Assembly (NCBI GenBank): GCA_030636255.1
Contig: DAOVXH010000062.1
Coordinates: 1-9,387 of the forward strand
Direction: 5' to 3'
Source of the DNA: Methanomassiliicoccales archaeon
GTDB taxonomy: Archaea; Thermoplasmatota; Thermoplasmata; SG8-5
Length of the DNA: 9,387 nucleotides
Shown: positions 1 through 7,214 of the stretch, one piece after another
Layout: each line of letters starts with the position of its first letter
How positions within the stretch are numbered: position 1 is the first letter of the stretch
The notes under the pieces: generated by a model
Told to the model about the DNA's origin: nothing
Seen by the model: only the letters and a program-made list of their open reading frames with translations
Database searches by the model: none
Program-made: the position numbers and the translations under genes

Positions 1-117
1 CATATACAAGTTTTTAATAAGCCTATTATTAATCAAATATCGGGAGGGCTGACAGCCGGAAGCTCGACCGATAGTCATTCTAAGAGTGGGGCGTGGTCAT
101 GGATATCATGGCTAAAA
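1..117. other. Intergenic or gene-edge stretch with no recognised gene
   Basis: This lies downstream of the last gene of the minus-strand cluster. It contains an AT-rich TATA-like run on the plus strand (11-20), followed about 25 bases later by a G-rich segment with a small 4-bp hairpin (GGCT 47-50 with AGCC 54-57). A plus-strand frame is open from base 1 to a stop at 211-213, but nearly half of it is antisense to the zinc-ribbon gene. A minus-strand frame is open from an ATG at 78-76 to the window edge. Neither gives a recognisable protein, and no tRNA-like fold is apparent. It could hold the end of a neighbouring gene or a small RNA, but nothing here supports a firm call. Confidence 0.25.
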
Positions 118-471
118 CTACTTCCTAATAAACATCCCACAATTCTCACATTTTTTACTGTCAGCAGCTTGGGGTTTCAAGCATCTTGGGCAGGGCCACT
201 TCTCTGGGTTTAGCGCATTAATCTGAGCATCTGGAACTTCCTGGCCAGTGAATCCATAAATTATGAAAATTATACCGAGAATAACAAATGTTGGGACCAT
301 TATGTAGGAAAATAATTCAACCTCGCCAGCATTAACTGTCTCGCCCATTGCATCGTATACCTTGACAACCAGATAAGGATAAACTGCCCAGCCTGCGGCC
401 ATCCACAGTGATAGGGGGCCAAGAATTTTGGCCAGTGGCTTGAATGTTCCTTTTGGTAATTCTGTTTCCAT
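118..471 (-). CDS. Small membrane protein, two helices and a C-terminal zinc ribbon
   Basis: A 117-residue protein of no family I recognise. Two hydrophobic segments (about residues 13-37 and 53-74) are followed by a soluble tail with a four-cysteine zinc ribbon, CPRC at 94-97 and CENC at 108-111, so it should be a membrane-anchored protein with a metal-binding knuckle. I chose the ATG at 471 because a GGTGGG Shine-Dalgarno-like run lies just upstream and the gene then begins 1 base after the stop of the PrsW-like gene. The alternative start at 510 would add 13 residues and overlap that gene by 38 bases. It is the last gene of a tight minus-strand cluster (copA, zinc-ribbon membrane protein, PrsW, this gene). 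A role as partner or substrate of the PrsW-like protein is only an inference from the packing. Confidence 0.8.
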   Translation of the reverse strand: METELPKGTFKPLAKILGPLSLWMAAGWAVYPYLVVKVYDAMGETVNAGEVELFSYIMVPTFVILGIIFIIYGFTGQEVPDAQINALNPEKWPCPRCLKPQAADSKKCENCGMFIRK

Positions 472-472
472 A

Positions 473-1009
473 TTATCCCACCATGGTTGCTGCCAGATTG
501 TACAGGCCATGTAGTATCATGGCCGCCAAAAGGCAGTATATGAAATATTTTGCATTCTTTGTCTTTGCCCACAGCCCGAACCCGTATCCGGAGATGGCAC
601 TGGCCATCATGTGCAATGGAAGCATGAACCTGAGAATCATTAGCATTCCAGATGTTTCTGCCCCTGCACTGCTGACATTACCAGCATACAGGAAGTTCTC
701 GACAATTGCAAAGCCCAGGCCAGCCATTGCTCCTAAAAATGCCCATTCTTTTAGTGTTAGATTTGGCTTTTCCTCGGCCTGAAGAAAATAAAGGCCCAGT
801 GGTTTTGCCAGTTCCTCCACAAATGGAGCTATGAGGACTGCCATTAGTATCATCATTGGAGTTGAATCCTCGGCTGTGAATGGAAGTGTCAGTGGCATGG
901 TATCAGACATGAGGCCCATCTCGCCCCAGGCTGCTAACAGGGTTGACAATGCCCCGAAACCCAATGCAATGGCTATGTGCCTGTAATCAAGGTTTGGTAG
1001 GGATTTCAT
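473..1009 (-). CDS. PrsW-family intramembrane metalloprotease homologue
   Basis: A 178-residue polytopic membrane protein, slightly shorter than typical bacterial PrsW. The family's conserved elements are all present: EELAK at 65-69, GFAIVEN ending in E104-N105 followed by a tyrosine, a histidine at 133 followed by a small-residue helix with G141, and HGLYN at 167-171. About five helices can be seen (roughly 10-30, 51-75, 90-110, 123-147, 154-176). Bacterial PrsW performs site-1 cleavage of an anti-sigma factor. Archaea have no sigma factors, so the substrate here is unknown, and I infer only regulated cleavage of a membrane protein. The ATG at 1009 lies inside the end of the upstream gene (23-nt overlap), and the downstream zinc-ribbon gene begins 1 base after its stop, so translational coupling is likely. 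Confidence 0.88.
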   Translation of the reverse strand: MKSLPNLDYRHIAIALGFGALSTLLAAWGEMGLMSDTMPLTLPFTAEDSTPMMILMAVLIAPFVEELAKPLGLYFLQAEEKPNLTLKEWAFLGAMAGLGFAIVENFLYAGNVSSAGAETSGMLMILRFMLPLHMMASAISGYGFGLWAKTKNAKYFIYCLLAAMILHGLYNLAATMVG

Positions 1010-1997
1010 CCGGTCTCTGTACCTCCTTGTTTGGTTTTGGATTCTCTTGTTCGTCTATCATTTTGATAAGCTGGCCCTCGAAATGCCATTGGTTTTTCAT
1101 ATGTGAGTTCATGTCAACTATGTTCACATACCACCAGTATGGCAGGAAAAAGCCTATTGTGAGTACAGAAACAAGAACATAGGCTGCCGGGTCTCTCTTT
1201 GGCATTGGTATCCAGTCATATGAAATGGAATTAACTTTTCCCATCTTGTACAATGCCAGCTGGAACTGATAATTGAAGTCTCTCTGCCTCAGGTCATGGT
1301 CATGAACGTCCCTTGTGAGGAAATAAAGACAGTATAGCATGGCAAAGATTCCAATCACCGGAATGATTGCCACAAGACCAACCAGCAATGCCCATAGACC
1401 AGGGCCCCTGGAGGCTTCTGGATTGGAATAAAATATGGTGTTCATTGTCCAGCGTTCTACATTGATATCTTTCATTTCCTTAACAGAAACCGCGTCCAGA
1501 TACTCCATCATTCCCTGTTTCATCATTGCATCCCTGCGGAAATGCTCATCCCTGCGGCCAACCAGTTTGTACACAAGAGCTGATTGAAATATCACCATTA
1601 CAATTGCAGCAAGGAATATCACTATTATCACTGCAATCTGGGCAATGTTTGAAAGATTGAAATTGGTGCCAACAAAGTACAGATACAGAAGGGCAACTGT
1701 CAGAATGGGCACAATAAGCTGGAAGGCCAGTATTCCAAAGGCCCATCTGGTGGAGATAATCTTGTCTGTGGAATCTCGCATTCTCATTCCCCCATATATT
1801 TTGGATTTGGCCAGTTTTTCATCTACCAATGGCGTATGGGGCTGATATGCCTGCTGTTGTTGGGGGTGCATTACCTGCTGGCTCTGTGCCTGAAATTGAA
1901 CTGGTTCGGCATATTTCTGACATGAATGGCAGTACCAGCTTTGGTTCTGATGATAATAGGTCATCTCCATTCCACAAGTTGAGCAGTATTGTTTCAT
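987..1997 (-). CDS. Membrane protein with N-terminal zinc ribbon, Gln-rich linker and four helices
   Basis: A 336-residue protein without a confident family assignment. It starts with a zinc ribbon (C5, C8, C23, C26), followed by a Gln/Pro-rich flexible linker (about 33-57) and four hydrophobic segments at about 85-108, 117-142, 200-226 and 271-293. The last one, with its TIGFFLPYWWY stretch, is loosely reminiscent of DUF4234-type proteins. The C-terminus is charged and Pro-rich. I chose the ATG at 1997 because a GAGGAAG Shine-Dalgarno lies directly upstream; the GTG at 2009 would add four residues and overlap that site. It begins 32 bases after the copA stop and overlaps the PrsW-like gene by 23 bases, so it probably belongs to the same transcript. 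A sensor or scaffold role is plausible but unproven. Confidence 0.82.
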   Translation of the reverse strand: MKQYCSTCGMEMTYYHQNQSWYCHSCQKYAEPVQFQAQSQQVMHPQQQQAYQPHTPLVDEKLAKSKIYGGMRMRDSTDKIISTRWAFGILAFQLIVPILTVALLYLYFVGTNFNLSNIAQIAVIIVIFLAAIVMVIFQSALVYKLVGRRDEHFRRDAMMKQGMMEYLDAVSVKEMKDINVERWTMNTIFYSNPEASRGPGLWALLVGLVAIIPVIGIFAMLYCLYFLTRDVHDHDLRQRDFNYQFQLALYKMGKVNSISYDWIPMPKRDPAAYVLVSVLTIGFFLPYWWYVNIVDMNSHMKNQWHFEGQLIKMIDEQENPKPNKEVQRPDEIPTKP

Positions 1998-2029
1998 AAT
2001 CTTCCTCACTGGAACATCCAGCCATTCTC

Positions 2030-4240
2030 TTAAATATCTTTTGCCAGAGCAGGAGGATAATAATTTTTTAATGCAAGTGATAGTGATATTACAGTAACAG
2101 AACTCATTGCCATGGCCAGCCCGGCAAATTCAGGCTCAAATGTGATTCCGAAGAATGGTGTGAGCAAACCAGCAGCCAGAGGTATCAGTGCAGTATTGTA
2201 GGCAAATGCCCAGAATAGGTTCTGTTTAATGCGGCTCATTACCTTCTGGCTTAGCTGTATGCCAGCAACTGCATCCTTCAGGTCACTTTTCATCAGCACA
2301 ATATCTCCGCTCTCTATTGCCACATCAGTACCACTACCTATGGCAATGCCAACATCTGCCTGGGCCAGTGCCGGAGCATCGTTTATCCCGTCACCAATGA
2401 ATGCAATAGTTTTTCCCTGGCTCTGAAGCTTTTTCACCTCGGCGGCCTTGTCCTGTGGAAGAACACCGGCCAGTATTCTGGAAATACCTACTTTTGCAGC
2501 AATGGCCTTGGCGGTTCTGGGATTGTCTCCGGTAATCATGGCAATTTCCAGGCCCATCTTCTTCAGGCTGGCTATTGCCTTTGCAGAATTTTCCTTCACT
2601 TCATCAGCAATGGCAATTATTCCAATTATCACACCATTACTGGCAACAAGAATCGCTGTCTTTCCCTGATTCTCAAGCTCAGACATCTGGGTATCGTATT
2701 CTTCAGTGGAAATTTCATTCTCCTGCATCAGAGTTCTTGAGCCGATTAGGGCTAAGGCACCATCAATGCTGGCTCCTATGCCCTTGCCGCCAAAGGTGTC
2801 GAAGTTAGTCACTACTTTCAATGGAATATTTCGGACACTGGCTGCCCTGACAATAGCCTGGCCAAGTGGATGTTGTGAGTTATTTTCAACACTGGCTGCG
2901 ATTTGCAAAATTGAAGTTTCATCATTGGCCAGTATATCTGTAACCTCTGGTTTTCCCCTGGTGATTGTGCCGGTCTTGTCAAATAATATGGTGTCCAGGC
3001 GTCCTGAAACCTCCAGGGTTTCCCCGTTCCGGATTAAAATACCAAGTTCGGCTCCCCGGCCGATTCCCACGGTAATAGCAGTGGGTGTGGCCAGGCCCAA
3101 TGCGCATGGACAGGCAATGACCAGGACAGAGATAAGAACCGTAAGTGCGTCTAACAATACCCCGTCAATGAGATACCATGCCCCGAATGAAACAATGGCG
3201 ATTATGAGAACAACAGGAATAAAATATGTTACTGCCACGTCTGCCAGCTGCTGCACTGGTGGCTTTGAACCCTGGGCTTCCTCCACCATTCTGATTATCT
3301 GCCCCAGGACAGCATCTTTTCCAATCTTCCTGGCCTCTATTTTGAGTATGCTATTCTGATTGATTGTGGCACCCACAACATTGTCACCTGGAACTTTGTG
3401 AATAGGTACTGGCTCCCCTGATATCATTGACTCGTCAACATAACTCTGGCCCTCTATAACTATCCCATCAACAGGAATATTTTGACCTGGCTTCACAAGA
3501 ATAATATCGCCAACAATAACCTCTTCAATTGGTAAATTTAATTCCTGGCTATTCCTAATTACAATGGCTGTCTTGACCTGGAGTCCTATTAGTGTTTTGA
3601 TGGCCTGGGAGGTTTTTCCCTTTGCCCTGGCCTCAAGAAATCTACCAAGCATTAGAAAAGATGCCAGCATTAGCGCGGTCTCGTAGAACATGAAGTCCCG
3701 TGTCAGCACAATCTCGAAGGTTCCCATAACACTGGAAACATATGCTACACCAATTCCCATGGAGTACATTACGTCCATGTTGAGGTTGCGGTTTTTCAGG
3801 GAGCGAAAGGCAGCAGAAAATATTGGCTGGCTAACATAGATGAACACTGGCGTGGAAACAATCAGCATGATGAATGTTAATTCTATTGGGTAGGTGACTG
3901 GGAGATACATTAAAACCATCAGGGCCAGACCCACAAAGAAACCTATTAAAAATCGATTCAGCTTTGCCTTCATGTCCTGGGCCTTGACTTCATCCTCCTT
4001 TGATGAATCAAACTGCCCTTCCTCTCCAATGTAATTATAACCCAGTTCCTCGATTGTGACTTTAAAATCTGATGTGCCTGACTTCTTAGAATCATAATTC
4101 ACAGCCACTGTTTCATTTCCAAGGTTCACCTGGGCCGAGCTCACACCCTCAAGGCCAGACAAGGATTTCTCTACGGCAGCAGCACAGGACGCACAGGTCA
4201 TGCCAGTAATTTTCAGAGAAGTCTTGGTTTCTTTGGCCAT
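2030..4240 (-). CDS. copA: Cu(+)-transporting P1B-type ATPase, CopA
   Basis: A 736-residue ATPase that should export Cu(+), or Ag(+), across the cytoplasmic membrane. One N-terminal heavy-metal-associated domain carries GMTCASC (C16, C19). The actuator domain has SGEP at 274-277, and the transmembrane metal site has CPC at 377-379. The phosphorylation motif DKTGT begins at D421. The nucleotide-binding HP pair is H457-P458, and the hinge motif GDGIND is at 616-621. The late helices carry YN (681-682) and a MxxSS pattern (710-714), which together with CPC is the Cu(+) subgroup signature rather than Zn/Cd. I chose the ATG at 4240 because an AGGGG Shine-Dalgarno precedes it and the HMA domain begins at once. 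A longer in-frame start at 4405 would translate through the upstream tRNA and is rejected. It heads a cluster with two zinc-ribbon membrane proteins and a PrsW homologue. Confidence 0.95.
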   Translation of the reverse strand: MAKETKTSLKITGMTCASCAAAVEKSLSGLEGVSSAQVNLGNETVAVNYDSKKSGTSDFKVTIEELGYNYIGEEGQFDSSKEDEVKAQDMKAKLNRFLIGFFVGLALMVLMYLPVTYPIELTFIMLIVSTPVFIYVSQPIFSAAFRSLKNRNLNMDVMYSMGIGVAYVSSVMGTFEIVLTRDFMFYETALMLASFLMLGRFLEARAKGKTSQAIKTLIGLQVKTAIVIRNSQELNLPIEEVIVGDIILVKPGQNIPVDGIVIEGQSYVDESMISGEPVPIHKVPGDNVVGATINQNSILKIEARKIGKDAVLGQIIRMVEEAQGSKPPVQQLADVAVTYFIPVVLIIAIVSFGAWYLIDGVLLDALTVLISVLVIACPCALGLATPTAITVGIGRGAELGILIRNGETLEVSGRLDTILFDKTGTITRGKPEVTDILANDETSILQIAASVENNSQHPLGQAIVRAASVRNIPLKVVTNFDTFGGKGIGASIDGALALIGSRTLMQENEISTEEYDTQMSELENQGKTAILVASNGVIIGIIAIADEVKENSAKAIASLKKMGLEIAMITGDNPRTAKAIAAKVGISRILAGVLPQDKAAEVKKLQSQGKTIAFIGDGINDAPALAQADVGIAIGSGTDVAIESGDIVLMKSDLKDAVAGIQLSQKVMSRIKQNLFWAFAYNTALIPLAAGLLTPFFGITFEPEFAGLAMAMSSVTVISLSLALKNYYPPALAKDI

Positions 4241-4253
4241 AATTTCCCCTAGG
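4241..4253 (-). promoter_or_regulatory. Shine-Dalgarno and TAGGGGAA element before copA
   Basis: On the minus strand CTAGGGGAAATT directly precedes the copA ATG and supplies an AGGGG ribosome-binding site, which decides the start over longer in-frame alternatives. The same TAGGGGAA string occurs again about 40 bases upstream (4282-4293). Between the two copies lie TATA-like runs (TTAATAAT at about 4274-4282 and TTATAATG at 4265-4272). The repeat may be an operator, but it is short and could be chance. Confidence 0.45.
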
Positions 4254-4295
4254 TATAGTTTTGACATTATAAGATTATTAATGATTCCCCTAATT

Positions 4296-4305
4296 AAAGA
4301 AAAAA
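4296..4305 (-). terminator. T-run behind the tRNA gene
   Basis: Five bases after the tRNA discriminator base the minus strand reads TTTTTTCTTT. Archaeal RNA polymerase commonly stops at such U-runs, so this probably ends the tRNA transcript and separates it from copA. Confidence 0.55.
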
Positions 4306-4309
4306 TCAA

Positions 4310-4403
4310 TGGACCCAACGGGATTTTCATGATGTAAACACCTTTTGAACCCGCGGCCTCCACCTTGCGAAGGTGGCGATCTACCGAACTGATCCATGGG
4401 CCC
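4310..4403 (-). tRNA. tRNA-Ala (anticodon CGC) with a 20-nt intron in the T-loop
   Basis: The exons fold into a complete cloverleaf. The acceptor stem GGGCCCA pairs with TGGGTCC and includes the G3:U70 wobble that marks alanine tRNAs. The D-stem is GATC/GATC around a loop with G18-G19. The anticodon stem CCACC/GGTGG encloses TTCGCAA, giving anticodon CGC for GCG codons. The variable loop is AGGCC and the T-stem is GCGGG/CCCGT. The discriminator is A73 and no CCA is encoded. Between the T-stem strands there are 27 bases instead of 7; removing 4324-4343 leaves the standard loop TTCAAAT with T54, T55, C56 and A58 in place. The exons are 4403-4344 and 4323-4310. This strand carries the tRNA upstream of copA, with a TATA-like box ahead of it and a T-run behind it. 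Confidence 0.92.
4324..4343 (-). other. Predicted tRNA intron at position 59/60 (bulge-helix-bulge)
   Basis: The T-loop bases TTCA (exon) pair with TGAA inside the insertion to give a 4-bp central helix. It is flanked by a 3-base bulge AAA on the 5' side and AAT on the 3' side. Beyond the 5' bulge, GGTG pairs with CATC (one G-U) around a TTTA loop. Cutting after the second base of each bulge, the known archaeal endonuclease rule, removes exactly 20 bases and joins a perfect 7-base T-loop. One extra unpaired A opposite the 5' bulge makes the motif slightly relaxed. Confidence 0.82.
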
Positions 4404-4423
4404 ATTTGCGATTGTTAATTCTC

Positions 4424-4429
4424 CATAAA
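4424..4429 (-). promoter_or_regulatory. TATA-like box for the tRNA-Ala gene
   Basis: On the minus strand TTTATG begins 26 bases before the first base of the tRNA, the spacing expected for an archaeal TATA box when transcription begins at or near the mature 5' end. The 88 bases between the tRNA and the divergent TPR gene must hold both promoters; I see no equally clear box for the plus-strand gene. Confidence 0.45.
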
Positions 4430-4491
4430 CCGCTTGGATTATTAGAATGTTATGCAAACGTTTTTTAGCCAGTTTGAATAAAGGGGGCGGT

Positions 4492-5775
4492 ATGGGTAGC
4501 AACCTTTCAGATGAATTGAGAGAGATAATGCAATCCGAGCTTGGTGACATGGGCAAGTTCATTCTTAGCAAACAATGCAAGAACCTTGAAATTGACCCAG
4601 AATGTGTTATGCCGGGGGATTTACCGAAACTTGCAAATGCCCTTTCAACCACCATGAAGATGTTCGGAACCGATAAGTCTAGAAAATTATATGAAAAGGT
4701 TCTGAAACTGCGAAACCTGGATACAATTGTCGAGGAAGAGACTGATAAATCCAAGAAGCTGGACGATTTAATTAATTTAGCAATGGCAAAGTCCAATGCA
4801 GGCAAGTGGGATGATGCATCTTCAGATTATCAGGATGCACTGGAACTTGCAAATCTGCTGGATGATGTGGAGAAATTGGCCACAGTAAAAAGGGCACTGG
4901 GAAACCTGGCACTTCGAAAAGGTGATTACAAGGTTGCAGATGAATATTTCAATGATAGTCTGGATGTGTCCAGGAAGTTTGGGAAGGAAAAGGATGTCAT
5001 AGAATCCCTGAGAGCAATGGGAAATGTGTGCTGGAGGAAGGGTGAATATTCCAGGGCACTGGGACATCTGGACGAGGCACTTCACAAGGCCAATAAAGAG
5101 AAGGATGATGAGGCAATCGCCAACATATACATGGCCATGGCAAATGTGTATGATGAAAAGGGAGAGTATGAACGAGGCGTTGGCTATGCAAAGCAAAGTC
5201 TTGGATATTTTGAAAAGGCTGGTGACCGCAAGGGTGTTACCACAGTTCTGAATAATATTGGTGTTGCCTATGCCAGGATGGAGAATTTTGAGGAATCTGT
5301 GAAATACTACGAGAAATGCATTGATCTCTCTGACCGCATTGGGTATGTGCTGATGAATGCCTGGGCCCTGTTCAATGCTGGTGAGGATTATGCAAAGCTG
5401 GGCAATTTCAGCAAGTCAATTGAGTATTGCCAGAGATCCCTGGATGTCTTTGAGGAAATGAATGATAAATTAGGTCTTTCAGGAGCATATATGTCATTTG
5501 CAATTGCCTATCAGCTGAAAGAGGATTATGACAAATCATTTGATTATTTTCAAAAAACCATTGCCCTGAGGGAGGAACTGGGTATGCCATATCGCCTGGC
5601 AGACGGGCTCTATGAATGCGGAGTTATGCTCACCAGTAAAGGGGACACAGAACTGGCCAGAGATTATCTAACACGTTCATTATCAATATTCAAGAAAATC
5701 AACAGTGCCACAATGATACAGAGGGCGGAAAAGGCGCTGGCTTTTGTAGAAGCTGGTGTTTTAGTGACTGCGTAG
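4492..5775 (+). CDS. TPR-repeat protein with a conserved-looking helical N-terminal domain
   Basis: A 427-residue soluble protein without signal peptide or membrane segment. Residues 1-75 form a charged helical region that is not TPR. From about 92 to 404 there are eight TPR units spaced by 40 residues (start points near 92, 131, 171, 211, 251, 290, 330 and 370). They carry the usual small-residue and Tyr/Ala pattern, such as GNLALRKGDYKVADEYF. The 40-residue spacing is that of the Rap/LGN type of TPR, which binds peptides or partner proteins. The partner is unknown. I chose the ATG at 4492 because an AGGGGGCGG Shine-Dalgarno sits just upstream; the ATG at 4447 has none and would add 15 residues. 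It is transcribed divergently from the tRNA-Ala gene, and its stop lies 4 bases from the purB stop on the other strand. Confidence 0.85.
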   Translation: MGSNLSDELREIMQSELGDMGKFILSKQCKNLEIDPECVMPGDLPKLANALSTTMKMFGTDKSRKLYEKVLKLRNLDTIVEEETDKSKKLDDLINLAMAKSNAGKWDDASSDYQDALELANLLDDVEKLATVKRALGNLALRKGDYKVADEYFNDSLDVSRKFGKEKDVIESLRAMGNVCWRKGEYSRALGHLDEALHKANKEKDDEAIANIYMAMANVYDEKGEYERGVGYAKQSLGYFEKAGDRKGVTTVLNNIGVAYARMENFEESVKYYEKCIDLSDRIGYVLMNAWALFNAGEDYAKLGNFSKSIEYCQRSLDVFEEMNDKLGLSGAYMSFAIAYQLKEDYDKSFDYFQKTIALREELGMPYRLADGLYECGVMLTSKGDTELARDYLTRSLSIFKKINSATMIQRAEKALAFVEAGVLVTA

Positions 5776-5779
5776 CATC

Positions 5780-7117
5780 CTATCTGACAGCTTCAAGAGT
5801 CTTTTCAACTATCTTCTCGGCCTTGCCAATATAGCTTTTCGGGTTCATGATTGCGTCAATCTCTTCCCTGGAAAATAGCTGGGTTATTGCCTCGTCCTCA
5901 AGCATCTGGTCCTTTAGGTGCAGACCTGTCTGGCTGGCCTGCATTGACAATTTGCGCATTATCTCATGGGCCTCCTGGCGACCCACTCCCTTGTCCACAA
6001 GTGCCATCATTACTGCCTCTGCCATTATGAGCCCATTGGATGATTCTATATTAGCCAGCATTTTTTCAGGGAACACATCCAGGTTTGTGAATACCTTGGA
6101 CATCTTTACCAGCATATCGTCCACAATGATGGTGGTATGGGATATTGTGAATCTCTCGGCTGCAGAATTGGAAAGGTCCCGCTCATGCCATAGTGGCACA
6201 TTCTCATATGTTGGGATAATAAAGCCTCTTACTATGCGGGCCAGGCTGGTAACATTCTCGCAGGTTATTGGATTTCTCTTGTGTGCCATTGTGGAACTTC
6301 CCACCTGCTTTTCAACATCAAAGGACTCTGCAACCTCACCCAATTCCGAGCGCTGCAAATTCCTTACCTCAACTGCAAATTTCTCCAGGCTGGCAGCAAT
6401 ATTTGCCAGGAGTGAGGCGTATTCAACATAGCGGTCGCGACCAACAAGCTGTAGGCTGGCCTCCTCTACTCCAAGACCAAGTATCTCCATGACCTTATCC
6501 TGAATTTCATCTGCATGCTCTCCCAGGGCAGCGCCGGTTCCAACAGCGCCAGACATCTTTCCCACGCAGATACGAGGTCTTGATTCTCTTAGCCTGTCAA
6601 GATGCCTCTGCACTTCTCTGGTATACACGGCCATCTTCATGCCAAATGTAAGTGGTACAGCAAACTGGCCATGTGTTCTTCCAACCATGACTGTGCTCTT
6701 GTGCTCCTCTGCAAGGTCAGCGATGGCATGCTGGAGAACTATCAAATCATCCTCAATTATGCTCAAAGATTGCTTTAATTGAATGGCCGTAACTGTATCA
6801 ACAATATCATTGGATGTTGCACCCAGGTGAACAAAATCCCCGGCAGGGCCGCATTGTTCGGTAAGTGCCTTCACCATGGCCATTATATCGTGATTTGTGT
6901 CCTTTTCAATCTCCCAAACTCTCTCAAGTTTAACAAAATCCACGCTTGCCTTTGCGGCTATTGCATCTGCATGCTCATGGCGTATGTTTCCAACGGCTCC
7001 ATGGGCTCTAGCCAGTGCTGCTTCTACATGCAACATGTTCTGCAATCGCATTTTTTCGTCAAAGACCTGTTTCATCACGTCTCGTCCATATCTGAAATCC
7101 AAAGGGCAAACCAGCAT
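5780..7117 (-). CDS. purB: Adenylosuccinate lyase
   Basis: A 445-residue enzyme of full family length. It releases fumarate from SAICAR and from adenylosuccinate, so it acts twice in purine synthesis (EC 4.3.2.2), as a cytosolic homotetramer. The N-terminus CPLDFRYGRD is typical. Active-site stretches are TNHD at 74-77, TSND at 101-104, GRTHGQ at 146-151 with H149 as the likely general acid, and the fumarate-lyase signature GSSTMAHKRNP at 273-283 with the catalytic serine on its mobile loop. In the signature an alanine takes the place of the more common proline (MPHKRNP). The ATG at 7117 fits the family start and has a weak GTGAG upstream. It is divergent from the GINS gene and convergent with the TPR gene. 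No other purine gene is in the window. Confidence 0.96.
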   Translation of the reverse strand: MLVCPLDFRYGRDVMKQVFDEKMRLQNMLHVEAALARAHGAVGNIRHEHADAIAAKASVDFVKLERVWEIEKDTNHDIMAMVKALTEQCGPAGDFVHLGATSNDIVDTVTAIQLKQSLSIIEDDLIVLQHAIADLAEEHKSTVMVGRTHGQFAVPLTFGMKMAVYTREVQRHLDRLRESRPRICVGKMSGAVGTGAALGEHADEIQDKVMEILGLGVEEASLQLVGRDRYVEYASLLANIAASLEKFAVEVRNLQRSELGEVAESFDVEKQVGSSTMAHKRNPITCENVTSLARIVRGFIIPTYENVPLWHERDLSNSAAERFTISHTTIIVDDMLVKMSKVFTNLDVFPEKMLANIESSNGLIMAEAVMMALVDKGVGRQEAHEIMRKLSMQASQTGLHLKDQMLEDEAITQLFSREEIDAIMNPKSYIGKAEKIVEKTLEAVR

Positions 7118-7214
7118 ATGCTCACAGGCAGGACATTACGGTTTAAGGATATTGAAGTTTGCATTAGAAAAGGCTTAACAAAAAGACTAATACCCTTAGA
7201 TATATGCCCCTCGG
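7118..7214. promoter_or_regulatory. Divergent promoter region between purB and the GINS gene
   Basis: These 97 AT-rich bases must drive both genes. For the plus-strand gene, ACTAATAC (7186-7193) preceded by a purine-rich run sits about 26 bases before the ATG. That would suit a leaderless transcript, and no Shine-Dalgarno precedes that ATG. A better-looking TATA string at 7199-7204 is too close to the start to serve. For purB, CAATATCC and TTAAAC on the minus strand (about 7142-7155) are weak candidates. Confidence 0.35.

Noticed and set aside
1..213. Plus-strand open frame from the window edge to a stop at 211-213, possibly the C-terminus of an upstream gene.
   Set aside because: Its last 32 codons are antisense to the well-supported zinc-ribbon gene and the peptide resembles nothing I know. 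Too weak to call without sequence to the left.
2706..3359. A 217-codon plus-strand frame opposite copA.
   Set aside because: It is antisense to the conserved ATPase core and has no recognisable domain.
4324..4343. The insertion in the tRNA as damage that makes the gene a pseudogene.
   Set aside because: All stems, the identity bases and the invariant positions are intact, and the archaeal splicing rule removes exactly the extra bases to give a 7-base T-loop.
4241..4405. In-frame N-terminal extension of copA back to an ATG at 4405.
   Set aside because: It would translate through the whole tRNA-Ala gene and its T-run. The ATG at 4240 has a strong Shine-Dalgarno and is followed at once by the HMA domain.
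5847..6431. A 194-codon plus-strand frame opposite purB.
   Set aside because: It is antisense to conserved active-site regions of PurB, with no start signal or domain of its own.
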